From an uncultured Bacilli bacterium (lineage in GTDB: Bacteria > Bacillota_I > Bacilli_A > RF39 > UBA660): a DNA stretch of 13,178 nucleotides. Each line of letters opens with the position of its first letter. Position 1 is the first letter of the stretch. A program made the position numbers and the translations under genes. Shown one piece after another: positions 6,936-13,178 of this stretch. The notes under the pieces were generated by a model. That model saw nothing but the letters and a program-made list of their open reading frames with translations, ran no database searches and was not told the origin of the DNA. The DNA is taken from NCBI GenBank assembly GCA_947584955.1, contig CANPWS010000020.1, positions 1 to 13,178 on the forward strand. Reading direction: 5' to 3'.

Positions 6936-7461
6936 CTTTTTTTATTTCTTCATCATAACCATCTTTTAAAATAGTTTTTTCTTCTTTTAATGATTTAACA
7001 ACGTCAATAATTCTTTGATTTTTAGATCCTCTAAACTTTACATCAAAGCTTTTTTCTTTTAATATGAATGGTCCATCTACTAATACATCTATATATTTAA
7101 GAAAGTTCATATATTCTTTATCTTTTTTAGCCATTTCTAATAAAGTTTCATAAATATATCCTGTATAACACCATACATTTAATCCTATCTCTTTTGCATG
7201 TTTAGCAATGATAGCACATGCTTTAGGCTGATACATTGGATCTCCACCTGAAAAAGTTATACCACTTTGTCCTTTTAAATTATCTAATTCATCAATTATT
7301 TTTTGAGTATCTAAAAGAAATCCATCAGTAAAAGAATGAGTCTCAGGATTGTGGCAACCTTTGCAGTTATGTAAGCAACCTTGAGTCCAAATCACAGTCC
7401 TGATACCCTCACCATCTACTATACTGTCAATTTCTAAATCTCTAGCTAATCTTATTTGCAT
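6910..7461 (-). CDS. nrdG: Anaerobic ribonucleotide reductase activating enzyme NrdG (radical SAM)
   Basis: NrdG cleaves S-adenosylmethionine with a [4Fe-4S] cluster to place the glycyl radical on class III RNR. The protein has 183 residues. The cluster motif is CxxxCxxC (Cys29, Cys33, Cys36, in GCLHNCKGCHNPETH); VDGEGIRTVIWTQ precedes it, and the SAM-binding SGGDPM follows near residue 72. VDVLVDGPF and RGSKNQRIIDV in the C-terminal half are also typical. The ATG is only 5 bp after the stop of the small glycyl-radical gene. No Shine-Dalgarno lies at normal distance (GAGGGG is about 22 bases away), so translation is probably coupled to the gene upstream. It is the last gene of the nrd operon. 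Confidence 0.95.
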   Translation of the reverse strand: MQIRLARDLEIDSIVDGEGIRTVIWTQGCLHNCKGCHNPETHSFTDGFLLDTQKIIDELDNLKGQSGITFSGGDPMYQPKACAIIAKHAKEIGLNVWCYTGYIYETLLEMAKKDKEYMNFLKYIDVLVDGPFILKEKSFDVKFRGSKNQRIIDVVKSLKEEKTILKDGYDEEIKKANKKRVYI

Positions 7462-7466
7462 AATGT

Positions 7467-7640
7467 TTATTTTGTTAAAATCCCCTCTGTACCATGTTTT
7501 ACTCTATCTCTTTCTTCTGCTTTTTTACCATTATTAAATCTATCAATTGTACCTACTAAATATCCTGTAATTCTTCTAATTCTTTCAAAACCAACACCTT
7601 CACCTACTAATTTTTCTTCTTTTACATTATCTAATTTCAT
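7467..7640 (-). CDS. Free-standing glycyl-radical domain of the anaerobic RNR (split NrdD C-terminus)
   Basis: This 57-residue gene reads MKLDNVKEEKLVGEGVGFER, then IRRITGYLVGTIDRFNNGKK, then AEERDRVKHGTEGILTK. It aligns with the extreme C-terminus of ordinary NrdD proteins; the E. coli enzyme ends with a motif of the type RVCGYLG...FNAGKQEEVKRRVKH. Gly26 of the TGYL motif is the expected radical site; the Cys usually before it is Thr here. The upstream nrdD stops before this segment. The gene has its own strong Shine-Dalgarno (AAGGAG, 10 bases before ATG) and 17 bp separate it from nrdD. It sits directly before nrdG, whose substrate it would be. Most likely it docks onto the large subunit to form active enzyme. 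It is too short for default gene finders and easily missed. Confidence 0.88.
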   Translation of the reverse strand: MKLDNVKEEKLVGEGVGFERIRRITGYLVGTIDRFNNGKKAEERDRVKHGTEGILTK

Positions 7641-7657
7641 TTTCTTTTTTCTCCTTC

Positions 7658-9946
7658 TTAATTACAACATTTTTTTATTTTTTCAACACTTATACCCTCA
7701 CCTGCATGTCTTCCACAACCTGGACAAACATCTCCAATAATTCCAACATATCCACAAACTGGATCTCTATCTACAGGATGATTTATAGCTCCATATCCAA
7801 TATCATTTTCTTTCATTAATCTAATTATTTTTTCAAATGCTTCTAAATTTTCTGTAGTATCTCCATCTAATTCTATATAACTTATATGACCAGCATTTGT
7901 TAATTTATGATATGGTCCTTCTTTCTTTAACTTATCTATTATTGAAATATTATAATATACTGGTACATGGAAAGAATTTGTATAATATTCTCTATCAGTT
8001 ACGCCCTTTATTTTTCCATATATAGCTTTATCTATTCCTACAAATCTACCACTTAAACCTTCGGCTGGAGTAGCTAAACATGTAAAGTTAAGTTTGTATT
8101 CTTCTGAATATTCATCACACTTTTTTCTCATAAATGAAACGATTTTTAATCCTAACTTTTGTGCTTCATCACTTTCACCATGATGTTTTCCAATAAGAGC
8201 TTTTAAACATTCAGCAAGTCCTATAAATCCAATACTAAGTGTACCATGTTTTAATACTTTTCTTAATCTATCATTAGGTTTTAATTTTTCACTATCAAGC
8301 CAAACTCCTTGTTCAAGTAAAAATGGGAAATTATATATTTTTTTATTACACTGAATTTCAAACCTTTCTAATAATTGATCTCTTACCATATCCATAAGCT
8401 CTCCAAGTTCTTTAAAAAAGCCATCTAAATCAGTTTTTTCATTTGTTACAATACCATGCTTTATTCCAAGTCTAGGAAGATTTATTGATGTAAATGATAA
8501 ATTTCCTCTTCCTGGTGTTATTTCTTTATTAGGGTCTGCAACATTTCCAATTACTCTAGTACGGCATCCCATATAACATACTTCCGTAGCAAAATCTCCT
8601 TCTTTGTAATATGGTTTATTAAAACTTGAATCCAAGAAAGAAAAATTAGGAAATAATCTTTTAGCAGATACTTTACATGAAAGTTTAAATAAATCATAAT
8701 TAGGATCTCCTTCATTATAATTAACACCTTCTTTTACTTTGAAGATTGAAATTGGAAATATTGGTGTTTCATTTTTGCCAAGTCCTGCTTCTACTGCTAA
8801 CAAATAATTTTTTATTACCATTCTTCCTTCTTCGGAAGTATCTGTACCAAAATTAATTGATGAAAATGGTACTTGTGCACCTGCTCTTGAATGCATTGTA
8901 TTTAAATTATGTACAAAAGCTTCCATTGCTTGATACGTCTGTCTATCTGTTTTAGCTAGTGCTGTATCATATGCAGATGTAAATATTCTTTTTACTTCTT
9001 TTGATTCTTTATAAAAACTTTCAAACTTTTCCATTTCAAACTCAATACTTGTAAGCTTATCAATTTCTTTTTCTAATCTATCCATATTGACAAAGCTAAT
9101 GAAATCAGTAAAATCTAATAATTCATAAAGAGCTTGTTTAAATTGCTTTTTAAAAGTTTTTAACACACCTGGTGCCATATAATAATCAAAAGCGGGAATA
9201 CTTTGTCCACCATGTTGATCATTTTGATTAGATTGTATAGCTATAGCAGCAAGAGCACTATAACTTAGGATATCTTGTGGTTCTCTTAGATGTCCATGTC
9301 CTGTTGAAAATCCATTTTTAAAAAGTTTATTTAAATCAATTTGCATACAAGTTGTTGTCCCCATTGCTAAGAAATCCATATCATGAATATGAATATCTCC
9401 ATCATCATGAGCATCAGCATATTTCTTTTTCATTAAATATGATTTAGCAAATTCTTTTGAAACTGTAGAACCATATTGAAGCATTGTTCCCATTGAAGAA
9501 TTTCCATCAATATTAGCATTTTCTCTCTTTGTATCTTCTTCAAAAGCACTTTTTAATCCTAAACCTTCCAATGATTTTAAAAATTTATGCATCTTTTTTT
9601 CATCAGCAAAGAGTTTTCTTGAATTATTTCTTCTTTCTCTATACTCTGAAAATGATTTATAAACATCATTATATTCATATTTTTTTAAAGATTCTTCTAT
9701 TAAATCTTGAATATCTTCAATTTTAATTTTTTCTTCATCTTTATAATTTTTTTCAATTTTTTTAATTACATTTTGATATACTTTTTGAATATCTTTTTCA
9801 CTATATTTAGATTCTTCGTCTTCTTTTATTAAACTATCGAATCCTTTTTTAATAGCAATAGCTATTTTAGTTTCATCAAAATCAACTTTTTTTCCGTTTC
9901 TTTTGACAACCTTAAGAGTATTTAACTTTTCTTCTGTACTAACCAT
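7658..9946 (-). CDS. nrdD: Anaerobic (class III) ribonucleoside-triphosphate reductase large subunit, lacking its glycyl-radical domain
   Basis: NrdD reduces ribonucleotides to deoxyribonucleotides without oxygen. The protein has 762 residues. An ATP-cone domain (about 10-105; KVVKRNGKKVDFDETKI) is followed by the ten-stranded barrel. Cys461 in MGCRTRV is the expected thiyl-radical residue, and Cys200 (TTTCMQIDL) may be the second active-site cysteine. Later motifs GRGNLSFTSINLPRLGI and CLATPAEGLSGRF are typical. The C-terminal zinc region has Cys731 and Cys741/Cys744 (CPGCGR). The chain then ends GEGISVEKIKKCCN. The RRxxGYL glycyl-radical motif that normally follows is absent and is encoded by the next gene. 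AGGAGG lies 5 bases before the ATG, and a consensus sigma-A promoter is directly upstream. No NrdR box was recognised. Confidence 0.95.
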   Translation of the reverse strand: MVSTEEKLNTLKVVKRNGKKVDFDETKIAIAIKKGFDSLIKEDEESKYSEKDIQKVYQNVIKKIEKNYKDEEKIKIEDIQDLIEESLKKYEYNDVYKSFSEYRERRNNSRKLFADEKKMHKFLKSLEGLGLKSAFEEDTKRENANIDGNSSMGTMLQYGSTVSKEFAKSYLMKKKYADAHDDGDIHIHDMDFLAMGTTTCMQIDLNKLFKNGFSTGHGHLREPQDILSYSALAAIAIQSNQNDQHGGQSIPAFDYYMAPGVLKTFKKQFKQALYELLDFTDFISFVNMDRLEKEIDKLTSIEFEMEKFESFYKESKEVKRIFTSAYDTALAKTDRQTYQAMEAFVHNLNTMHSRAGAQVPFSSINFGTDTSEEGRMVIKNYLLAVEAGLGKNETPIFPISIFKVKEGVNYNEGDPNYDLFKLSCKVSAKRLFPNFSFLDSSFNKPYYKEGDFATEVCYMGCRTRVIGNVADPNKEITPGRGNLSFTSINLPRLGIKHGIVTNEKTDLDGFFKELGELMDMVRDQLLERFEIQCNKKIYNFPFLLEQGVWLDSEKLKPNDRLRKVLKHGTLSIGFIGLAECLKALIGKHHGESDEAQKLGLKIVSFMRKKCDEYSEEYKLNFTCLATPAEGLSGRFVGIDKAIYGKIKGVTDREYYTNSFHVPVYYNISIIDKLKKEGPYHKLTNAGHISYIELDGDTTENLEAFEKIIRLMKENDIGYGAINHPVDRDPVCGYVGIIGDVCPGCGRHAGEGISVEKIKKCCN

Positions 9947-9974
9947 CTTTTCCTCCTACCTTTACTACAAATCC

Positions 9975-10003
9975 ATTATATAAATTTTTTGATAGCATGT
10001 CAA
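9975..10003 (-). promoter_or_regulatory. Consensus sigma-A promoter of the nrd operon
   Basis: On the minus strand TTGACA (9998-10003), exactly 17 bp, then TATAAT (9975-9980): a full consensus match. The predicted start near 9968 gives a leader of about 21 bases carrying AGGAGG. The sequence AGCGAACAATG lies immediately upstream of the -35 and may be an operator half-site. Confidence 0.85.
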
Positions 10004-10268
10004 TATCATTGTTCGCTTTTTTTAAAAAAAATTTTTTTGTGATTTTTTATTTTTTTAATTTTAAAGGTTTTTCACATTTTTGAATTTTACACTTTTGTTT
10101 CTTAAAATACTTTTTTGTATCTTTTAACGTTTTTTCCTTTTATTTTAAAGGGATTATAACTAATGTGATAAGATTAAAACTAATTTTATTTTTTATAAAA
10201 ATTAACTTTTTTAAATTTTTTAATATTTATTTTTTTAAGATTTTTCAAAAAAATTTTTTTATACATCT

Positions 10269-10290
10269 AGCGAACTGTTCGCTTTTTTTA
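10269..10290 (+). terminator. Palindrome with T tract: terminator-like or operator
   Basis: AGCGAACTGTTCGCT is a perfect palindrome around one central base. As RNA it gives a 6-bp stem with a CTG loop, followed by seven T on the plus strand. No plus-strand gene precedes it. Either it ends an unseen plus-strand transcript, or it is a protein-binding site; half of it recurs beside the nrdD promoter. Confidence 0.4.
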
Positions 10291-10438
10291 TTAACTTAAA
10301 AATAGCATTTTTTTATTAAAAATAAAGTTAAATTTTAAAAAATTAATTATAAGTTAATAGCAAACAGTTTAATTTTTTACTACTATAAAAATATATTAAC
10401 ACATACTTTTTAAAATAATAAATATAATTATAAAGAAA

Positions 10439-10475
10439 AACTAGAAAAGAAACAATTATTTTTTCTTTTCTAGTT
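10439..10475 (-). terminator. Terminator of the 33-codon gene, stop codon in the loop
   Basis: Arms AACTAGAAAAGAAA (10439-10452) and TTTCTTTTCTAGTT (10462-10475) pair perfectly over 14 bp around a 9-base loop. On the minus strand a T-rich tract (TTTCTTTAT) follows. The upstream arm is formed by the last codons of the small gene, and its TAA (10456-10458) lies in the loop. Confidence 0.6.
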
Positions 10476-10557
10476 CAATAGCAGTTTTTAATTTGATATA
10501 AGAAAGTTCTTCAACCATCTGCTCTAACAAATCATCACATACTGTATAACTTACCAT
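10456..10557 (-). CDS. Possible 33-residue microprotein
   Basis: The reading is MVSYTVCDDLLEQMVEELSY followed by IKLKTAIELEKKK. I do not recognise a family. The chain looks like one amphipathic helix, acidic in the middle and strongly basic at the end, with one Cys; there is no signal peptide or membrane segment. Support for it being real comes from its surroundings: a purine-rich AAGGGATGAT ribosome-binding stretch just before the ATG, an extended -10 upstream, a perfect 14-bp hairpin with a T-rich tail at its end, and a normal codon pattern for this genome. It stands alone between the nrdD upstream region and recU, on the strand opposite to recU. Alternatively the transcript could be a small RNA and the reading frame incidental. 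Confidence 0.5.
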   Translation of the reverse strand: MVSYTVCDDLLEQMVEELSYIKLKTAIELEKKK

Positions 10558-10590
10558 TAATCATCCCTTCCCTTTTACTTTTCAAGTAAT

Positions 10591-10599
10591 ATAATAGCA
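10591..10599 (-). promoter_or_regulatory. Extended -10 element of the 33-codon gene
   Basis: On the minus strand TGCTATTAT fits TG-N-TATAAT with one mismatch. The predicted start near 10584 leaves a leader of about 27 bases. No good -35 is seen at 17 bp (ATGAAA at 18 bp). Confidence 0.35.
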
Positions 10600-10676
10600 C
10601 TATTTAAAATTAATTTCATTAGATACGACAAATGATGTCAAATGATTACATTTTTTTGTCATTTAAATTAAATTTA

Positions 10677-10705
10677 TAGCCAAAAAAAGTATTTTATAGT
10701 ATAAT
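10677..10705 (+). promoter_or_regulatory. Promoter of recU-ponA
   Basis: TAGCCA (10677-10682, four of six matches to TTGACA), 17 bp, then TATAAT (10700-10705). The predicted start near 10712 gives a leader of about 12 bases holding AAAGGTGAT before the recU ATG. Confidence 0.55.
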
Positions 10706-10723
10706 TTTAATAAAGGTGATGTT

Positions 10724-11275
10724 ATGCCCTATTTTAATAATTTTACAAGAGGTAAATCTACTTATGGCAATCGTGGAATGCTACTTGAAAGTGATATAAA
10801 TGAAACTAATAAATATTACTTAGAAAATGATATTGCTATTATATATAAAAAACCAACACCAATAAAAATATTAAAATTAGATTATAATACTAATAAAATA
10901 ACTAATGCCTATTTTGAAACTCAATCGACACTAGATTATAATGGGATATATAAAGGAAAATATATTGAATTTGATGCAAAAGAAACTCAAAGTAAAACTA
11001 GTTTTCCAATAAAAAATATTCACGCTCATCAAATAGAACATTTAAAAAGAATTATAAAACATGGTGGAATTGGATTTTTAATAGTAAGATTTAATTTACT
11101 TGATAAAACATTTTTATTAATGGGGAAAGATTTATTAAATTTTTTAAATGAAGAAGAAAGAAAATCAATACCATTATCTTATTTTGAAAGTAATTGTAAT
11201 ATGCTATATTTAAAATATAGTCCAAGACTAGATTATATAAAAATTATAGATAAATATATTATGGAGGAAAGATGA
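10724..11275 (+). CDS. recU: RecU Holliday junction resolvase
   Basis: RecU cleaves four-way DNA junctions during recombination repair and chromosome segregation in low-GC Gram-positives. The protein has 183 residues (family about 170-210). The nuclease signature is clear: NRGMLLESDINETNKYY (about 16-32), then STLDYNGIYKGKYIEFDAKETQSKTSFPIKNIHAHQIEHL (about 67-106). Within this, the Asp of LDYNG and the Glu and Lys of EFDAKE are the expected metal-binding residues, and GGIGFLIVRF follows. The N-terminal tail is shorter than in B. subtilis RecU. GGTGAT lies 3 bases before the ATG. It overlaps the PBP gene by 4 bp (ATGA), the conserved recU-ponA arrangement of Bacilli. Confidence 0.96.
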   Translation: MPYFNNFTRGKSTYGNRGMLLESDINETNKYYLENDIAIIYKKPTPIKILKLDYNTNKITNAYFETQSTLDYNGIYKGKYIEFDAKETQSKTSFPIKNIHAHQIEHLKRIIKHGGIGFLIVRFNLLDKTFLLMGKDLLNFLNEEERKSIPLSYFESNCNMLYLKYSPRLDYIKIIDKYIMEER

Positions 11276-13178
11276 AAAAGATATTAAAAAAAGTAAGTAT
11301 TCTTGATATTATAATTGGAATATTATTTATCATTATAAACTGTTTATCTTTTATTTTATTTAAATGGTTAGGTCTTCTAATGTTGCCAGCATTAACGATA
11401 TTAATAGTTATATATTATAATTCTGAAAAAATTGGCAAAGCAATTAAACGTATTTTTAAAAAAGAAAAAAAAGAAGTAATTAAAAAAGAAGTAAATGAAA
11501 AAGAAAAAAAGAATAAAGATGAAAATATTATTAAAGTAAAAGAAAAGAAAAAAGAAAAATATAGTATTAGTGATGAATTTGAAGATATTAATGAAGAAGA
11601 TATTATATTAAAAGAAGAAGATATAGAAAATAATGATAACAAAAGTGATAATAAACATAGTGAAAAAGAATATATATATGAAAAGAAGAAAGAAGATAAA
11701 GTGAAAAAAGTTAGTAATAAGAAAAATAAAGTTAGTAAAATTGGAAAAAAAGAAAAGAAAAAGAAAAAAGTTAGTAGAATTATTTTAAAAACAGTACTTA
11801 GTCTATTTTTAATAATATGCATAACAGGTATATTAGGAGTATCTACATTCCTAGCATATATTGTAACAACTACAGAAGACTTTGATCCAAATAAATTAAC
11901 TTATCAAGATCAAACAAAAGTATATGATAGAAATGGTAATGTATTTGCAACATTAGGAACGGAAAAACGAGAATCAGTATCATATGATGAACTTCCAGAA
12001 GTATTAATAGATGCAATTGTAGCTACTGAAGATTCAAGATTTTTTCAACATAATGGTGTTGATTTTGCTAGATTTTTAAAAGCATCAGTACAGCAAGTTT
12101 TAGGAATGTCAAATGCTGGTGGAGCATCAACATTAACAATGCAAGTTTCTAAAAATAATTTAACAAGTACAGATAAAAGTATAATAAGAAAATTTAGAGA
12201 TGTATACATATCAGTATTTCAAATAGAAAAGAAATATACAAAAGAACAAATTATAGAATTTTATGTAAATGATAATCTACTTGGAGGAAGCAATTATGGA
12301 GTTGAACAAGCAAGTCAGTATTACTTTGGAAAAAGTGTATCAGAACTTAATTTAGCAGAAGCATCCACTATTGCGGGAATATTTCAATCACCAAATAAAT
12401 ATAGACCAGATTTACATCCAGAAGAAGCAGAAAAAAGAAGAAATATCGTTCTTGATCTTATGGTAAGACATGGATATATTTTAAAAGAAGAAGCCGATTT
12501 AGTAAAAGCAATTCCTGTAGAAAGTTTAATTGTAGCTAAAACTGAACAAGATACATATAAAGGTTTCTTAGATACTGTTGTATCAGAAGTAGAAGATAAA
12601 ACAGAACTTAATCCATACTCTGTATCAATGCAAATATATACAACACTAAATCCTAATATTCAAAATGGCATTGACGATATAATGGAAGGAAAAACATATA
12701 GTTGGCAAAATGAAGTTGTTCAAGCTGGTATAGCTGTAATTGATGTTGATACTGGAGAAATAGTGGCAATAGGTGCTGGTAGAAACAGAGAAGATGCTAT
12801 GACATGGAATTATGCAACACAATCAAGAAAACATCCTGGATCTACTGCAAAACCATTATTTGATTATGGACCAGGATTTGAATATAACAACTACTCTACT
12901 TATACATTATTCAATGATGAACCATGGAAATACTCAGGAAATGATGGAAAATGGATAAATAACTGGGATGGTGGATTCTTTGGATTAATTACTTTAAAAC
13001 AAGCTTTAGCAGGATCAAGAAATATTCCAGCTTTAAAAGCTTTCCAACAAAATGACAAAAAAAATATTGAAGAATTTGTAAAAAAACTTGGAATAACACC
13101 AGAAAGTCCATTACATGAAGCCCATGCAATTGGAGGATTTACTGGAGCAACACCACTAGAAATGGCTGCGGCATACGC
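11272..13178 (+). CDS. ponA: Class A penicillin-binding protein (PBP1A/PonA type), 3' end cut by window edge
   Basis: This is a bifunctional peptidoglycan polymerase and cross-linker; 635 codons are visible. The start ATG overlaps the recU stop (ATGA) and has GGAGG just upstream. The N-terminus is unusual: two membrane helices (about 11-32 and 34-50), then a Lys/Glu-rich segment (about 52-168), before the standard membrane anchor (about 170-197). The GT51 glycosyltransferase follows: ATEDSRFF with catalytic Glu253, GASTLTMQ, RKFRDVYIS and NYGVEQASQYYFGK. The transpeptidase domain has SxxK as STAK (Ser524, Lys527) and SxN as SRN (582-584). The KTG motif and C-terminus lie outside. The reading frame is continuous from 11272, so the extension appears genuine. 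Confidence 0.95.
   Translation, partial: MKKILKKVSILDIIIGILFIIINCLSFILFKWLGLLMLPALTILIVIYYNSEKIGKAIKRIFKKEKKEVIKKEVNEKEKKNKDENIIKVKEKKKEKYSISDEFEDINEEDIILKEEDIENNDNKSDNKHSEKEYIYEKKKEDKVKKVSNKKNKVSKIGKKEKKKKKVSRIILKTVLSLFLIICITGILGVSTFLAYIVTTTEDFDPNKLTYQDQTKVYDRNGNVFATLGTEKRESVSYDELPEVLIDAIVATEDSRFFQHNGVDFARFLKASVQQVLGMSNAGGASTLTMQVSKNNLTSTDKSIIRKFRDVYISVFQIEKKYTKEQIIEFYVNDNLLGGSNYGVEQASQYYFGKSVSELNLAEASTIAGIFQSPNKYRPDLHPEEAEKRRNIVLDLMVRHGYILKEEADLVKAIPVESLIVAKTEQDTYKGFLDTVVSEVEDKTELNPYSVSMQIYTTLNPNIQNGIDDIMEGKTYSWQNEVVQAGIAVIDVDTGEIVAIGAGRNREDAMTWNYATQSRKHPGSTAKPLFDYGPGFEYNNYSTYTLFNDEPWKYSGNDGKWINNWDGGFFGLITLKQALAGSRNIPALKAFQQNDKKNIEEFVKKLGITPESPLHEAHAIGGFTGATPLEMAAAY

Larger units (their letters stand above)
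9947..10455. other. AT-rich non-coding region upstream of nrdD
   Basis: About 510 bp without a credible gene on either strand. Besides the nrdD promoter it contains long A and T tracts (strongly T-rich on the plus strand), two copies of GTTCGCTTTTTTTA (10011-10024 and 10277-10290) and a 15-bp palindrome at 10269-10283. I see no tRNA, no known riboswitch core and no CRISPR. It could hold upstream regulatory DNA for nrdD or an unrecognised small RNA ending at the palindrome. Confidence 0.5.

Noticed and set aside
7640..7660. A frameshift or sequencing error as explanation of the split NrdD
   Set aside because: The two parts are separated by an in-frame stop, a clean Shine-Dalgarno and a new ATG, and the linker block is present in both. 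A single-base error would not create this arrangement.
7456..7740. Plus-strand open frame of 94 codons across the nrd gene junctions
   Set aside because: It is antisense to the glycyl-radical gene and the end of nrdD, and its composition is that of a shadow frame.
9947..10017. NrdR box upstream of nrdD
   Set aside because: I looked for the ACACWATATATWGTGT type of site and found none, although such a site would be expected in many bacteria.
10269..10283. LexA (SOS) box
   Set aside because: The Firmicutes LexA box is CGAAC-N4-GTTCG; here only one base separates the halves.
9947..10440. Riboswitch, CRISPR array or phage/insertion element in the non-coding stretch
   Set aside because: No conserved riboswitch core, regular repeat-spacer pattern, terminal inverted repeats or transposase remnants could be seen; the region is dominated by A and T tracts.
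11415..11822. Minus-strand open frame of 135 codons rich in Phe, Ser and Leu
   Set aside because: It is the antisense of the Lys/Glu-rich segment of the PBP gene; AAA/GAA codons read backwards give TTT/TTC. No ribosome-binding site.

Overview
The window is very AT-rich, with tightly packed genes, Firmicutes-type Shine-Dalgarno sites (AGGAGG or GGTGAT) and canonical sigma-A promoters. The gene orders tkt-sirA-yneF and recU-ponA are Bacilli hallmarks. A SirA-like gene and two promoters carrying perfect Spo0A boxes (TTCGACA) suggest a low-GC, spore-forming or recently spore-forming member of the Bacilli or Erysipelotrichia-like lineages. An anaerobic class III ribonucleotide reductase points to an oxygen-poor habitat. 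I cannot name the species.

Layout. Bases 1-2657, minus strand: transketolase, then a SirA-like replication inhibitor with its own Spo0A-box promoter, then YneF (cut by the window edge). Bases 2658-3007: tRNA-Ser(GCU) with its own promoter and terminator-like hairpins. Bases 3023-4092, minus: a small membrane-anchored SPOR-like protein, also with a Spo0A-box promoter, and a type IV pilin-like protein. The pilin gene diverges, through a shared palindromic promoter, from a plus-strand GspE/PilB-type ATPase (4198-5691). Bases 5699-6862, minus: a lipoprotein and RecX. Bases 6889-9946, minus: the anaerobic RNR operon. Bases 9947-10455 are non-coding. A 33-codon minus-strand gene follows at 10456-10557. 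From 10724 the plus strand carries the recU-ponA pair, with the class A penicillin-binding protein running off the window.

The main discovery candidate is the anaerobic RNR operon. The large subunit NrdD (762 aa) stops just after its zinc-binding region and has no glycyl-radical motif. The missing segment (RRITGYL...RFNNGK...RVKHG) is encoded by a separate 57-codon gene with its own strong ribosome-binding site, between nrdD and nrdG. The last residues of the large subunit (GEGISVEKIKK) repeat the start of the small one (GEGVGFERIRR), as if the split came from a boundary duplication. This would be a two-piece class III RNR, analogous in design to the free-standing GrcA/YfiD glycyl-radical domain of pyruvate formate-lyase.

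The second theme is sporulation control. The sirA-like and SPOR-like genes share the same promoter architecture, a perfect Spo0A box followed exactly 21 bp later by TATAAT. This suggests one Spo0A regulon linking replication inhibition with an envelope or septum protein that may play a SpoIIB-like role.
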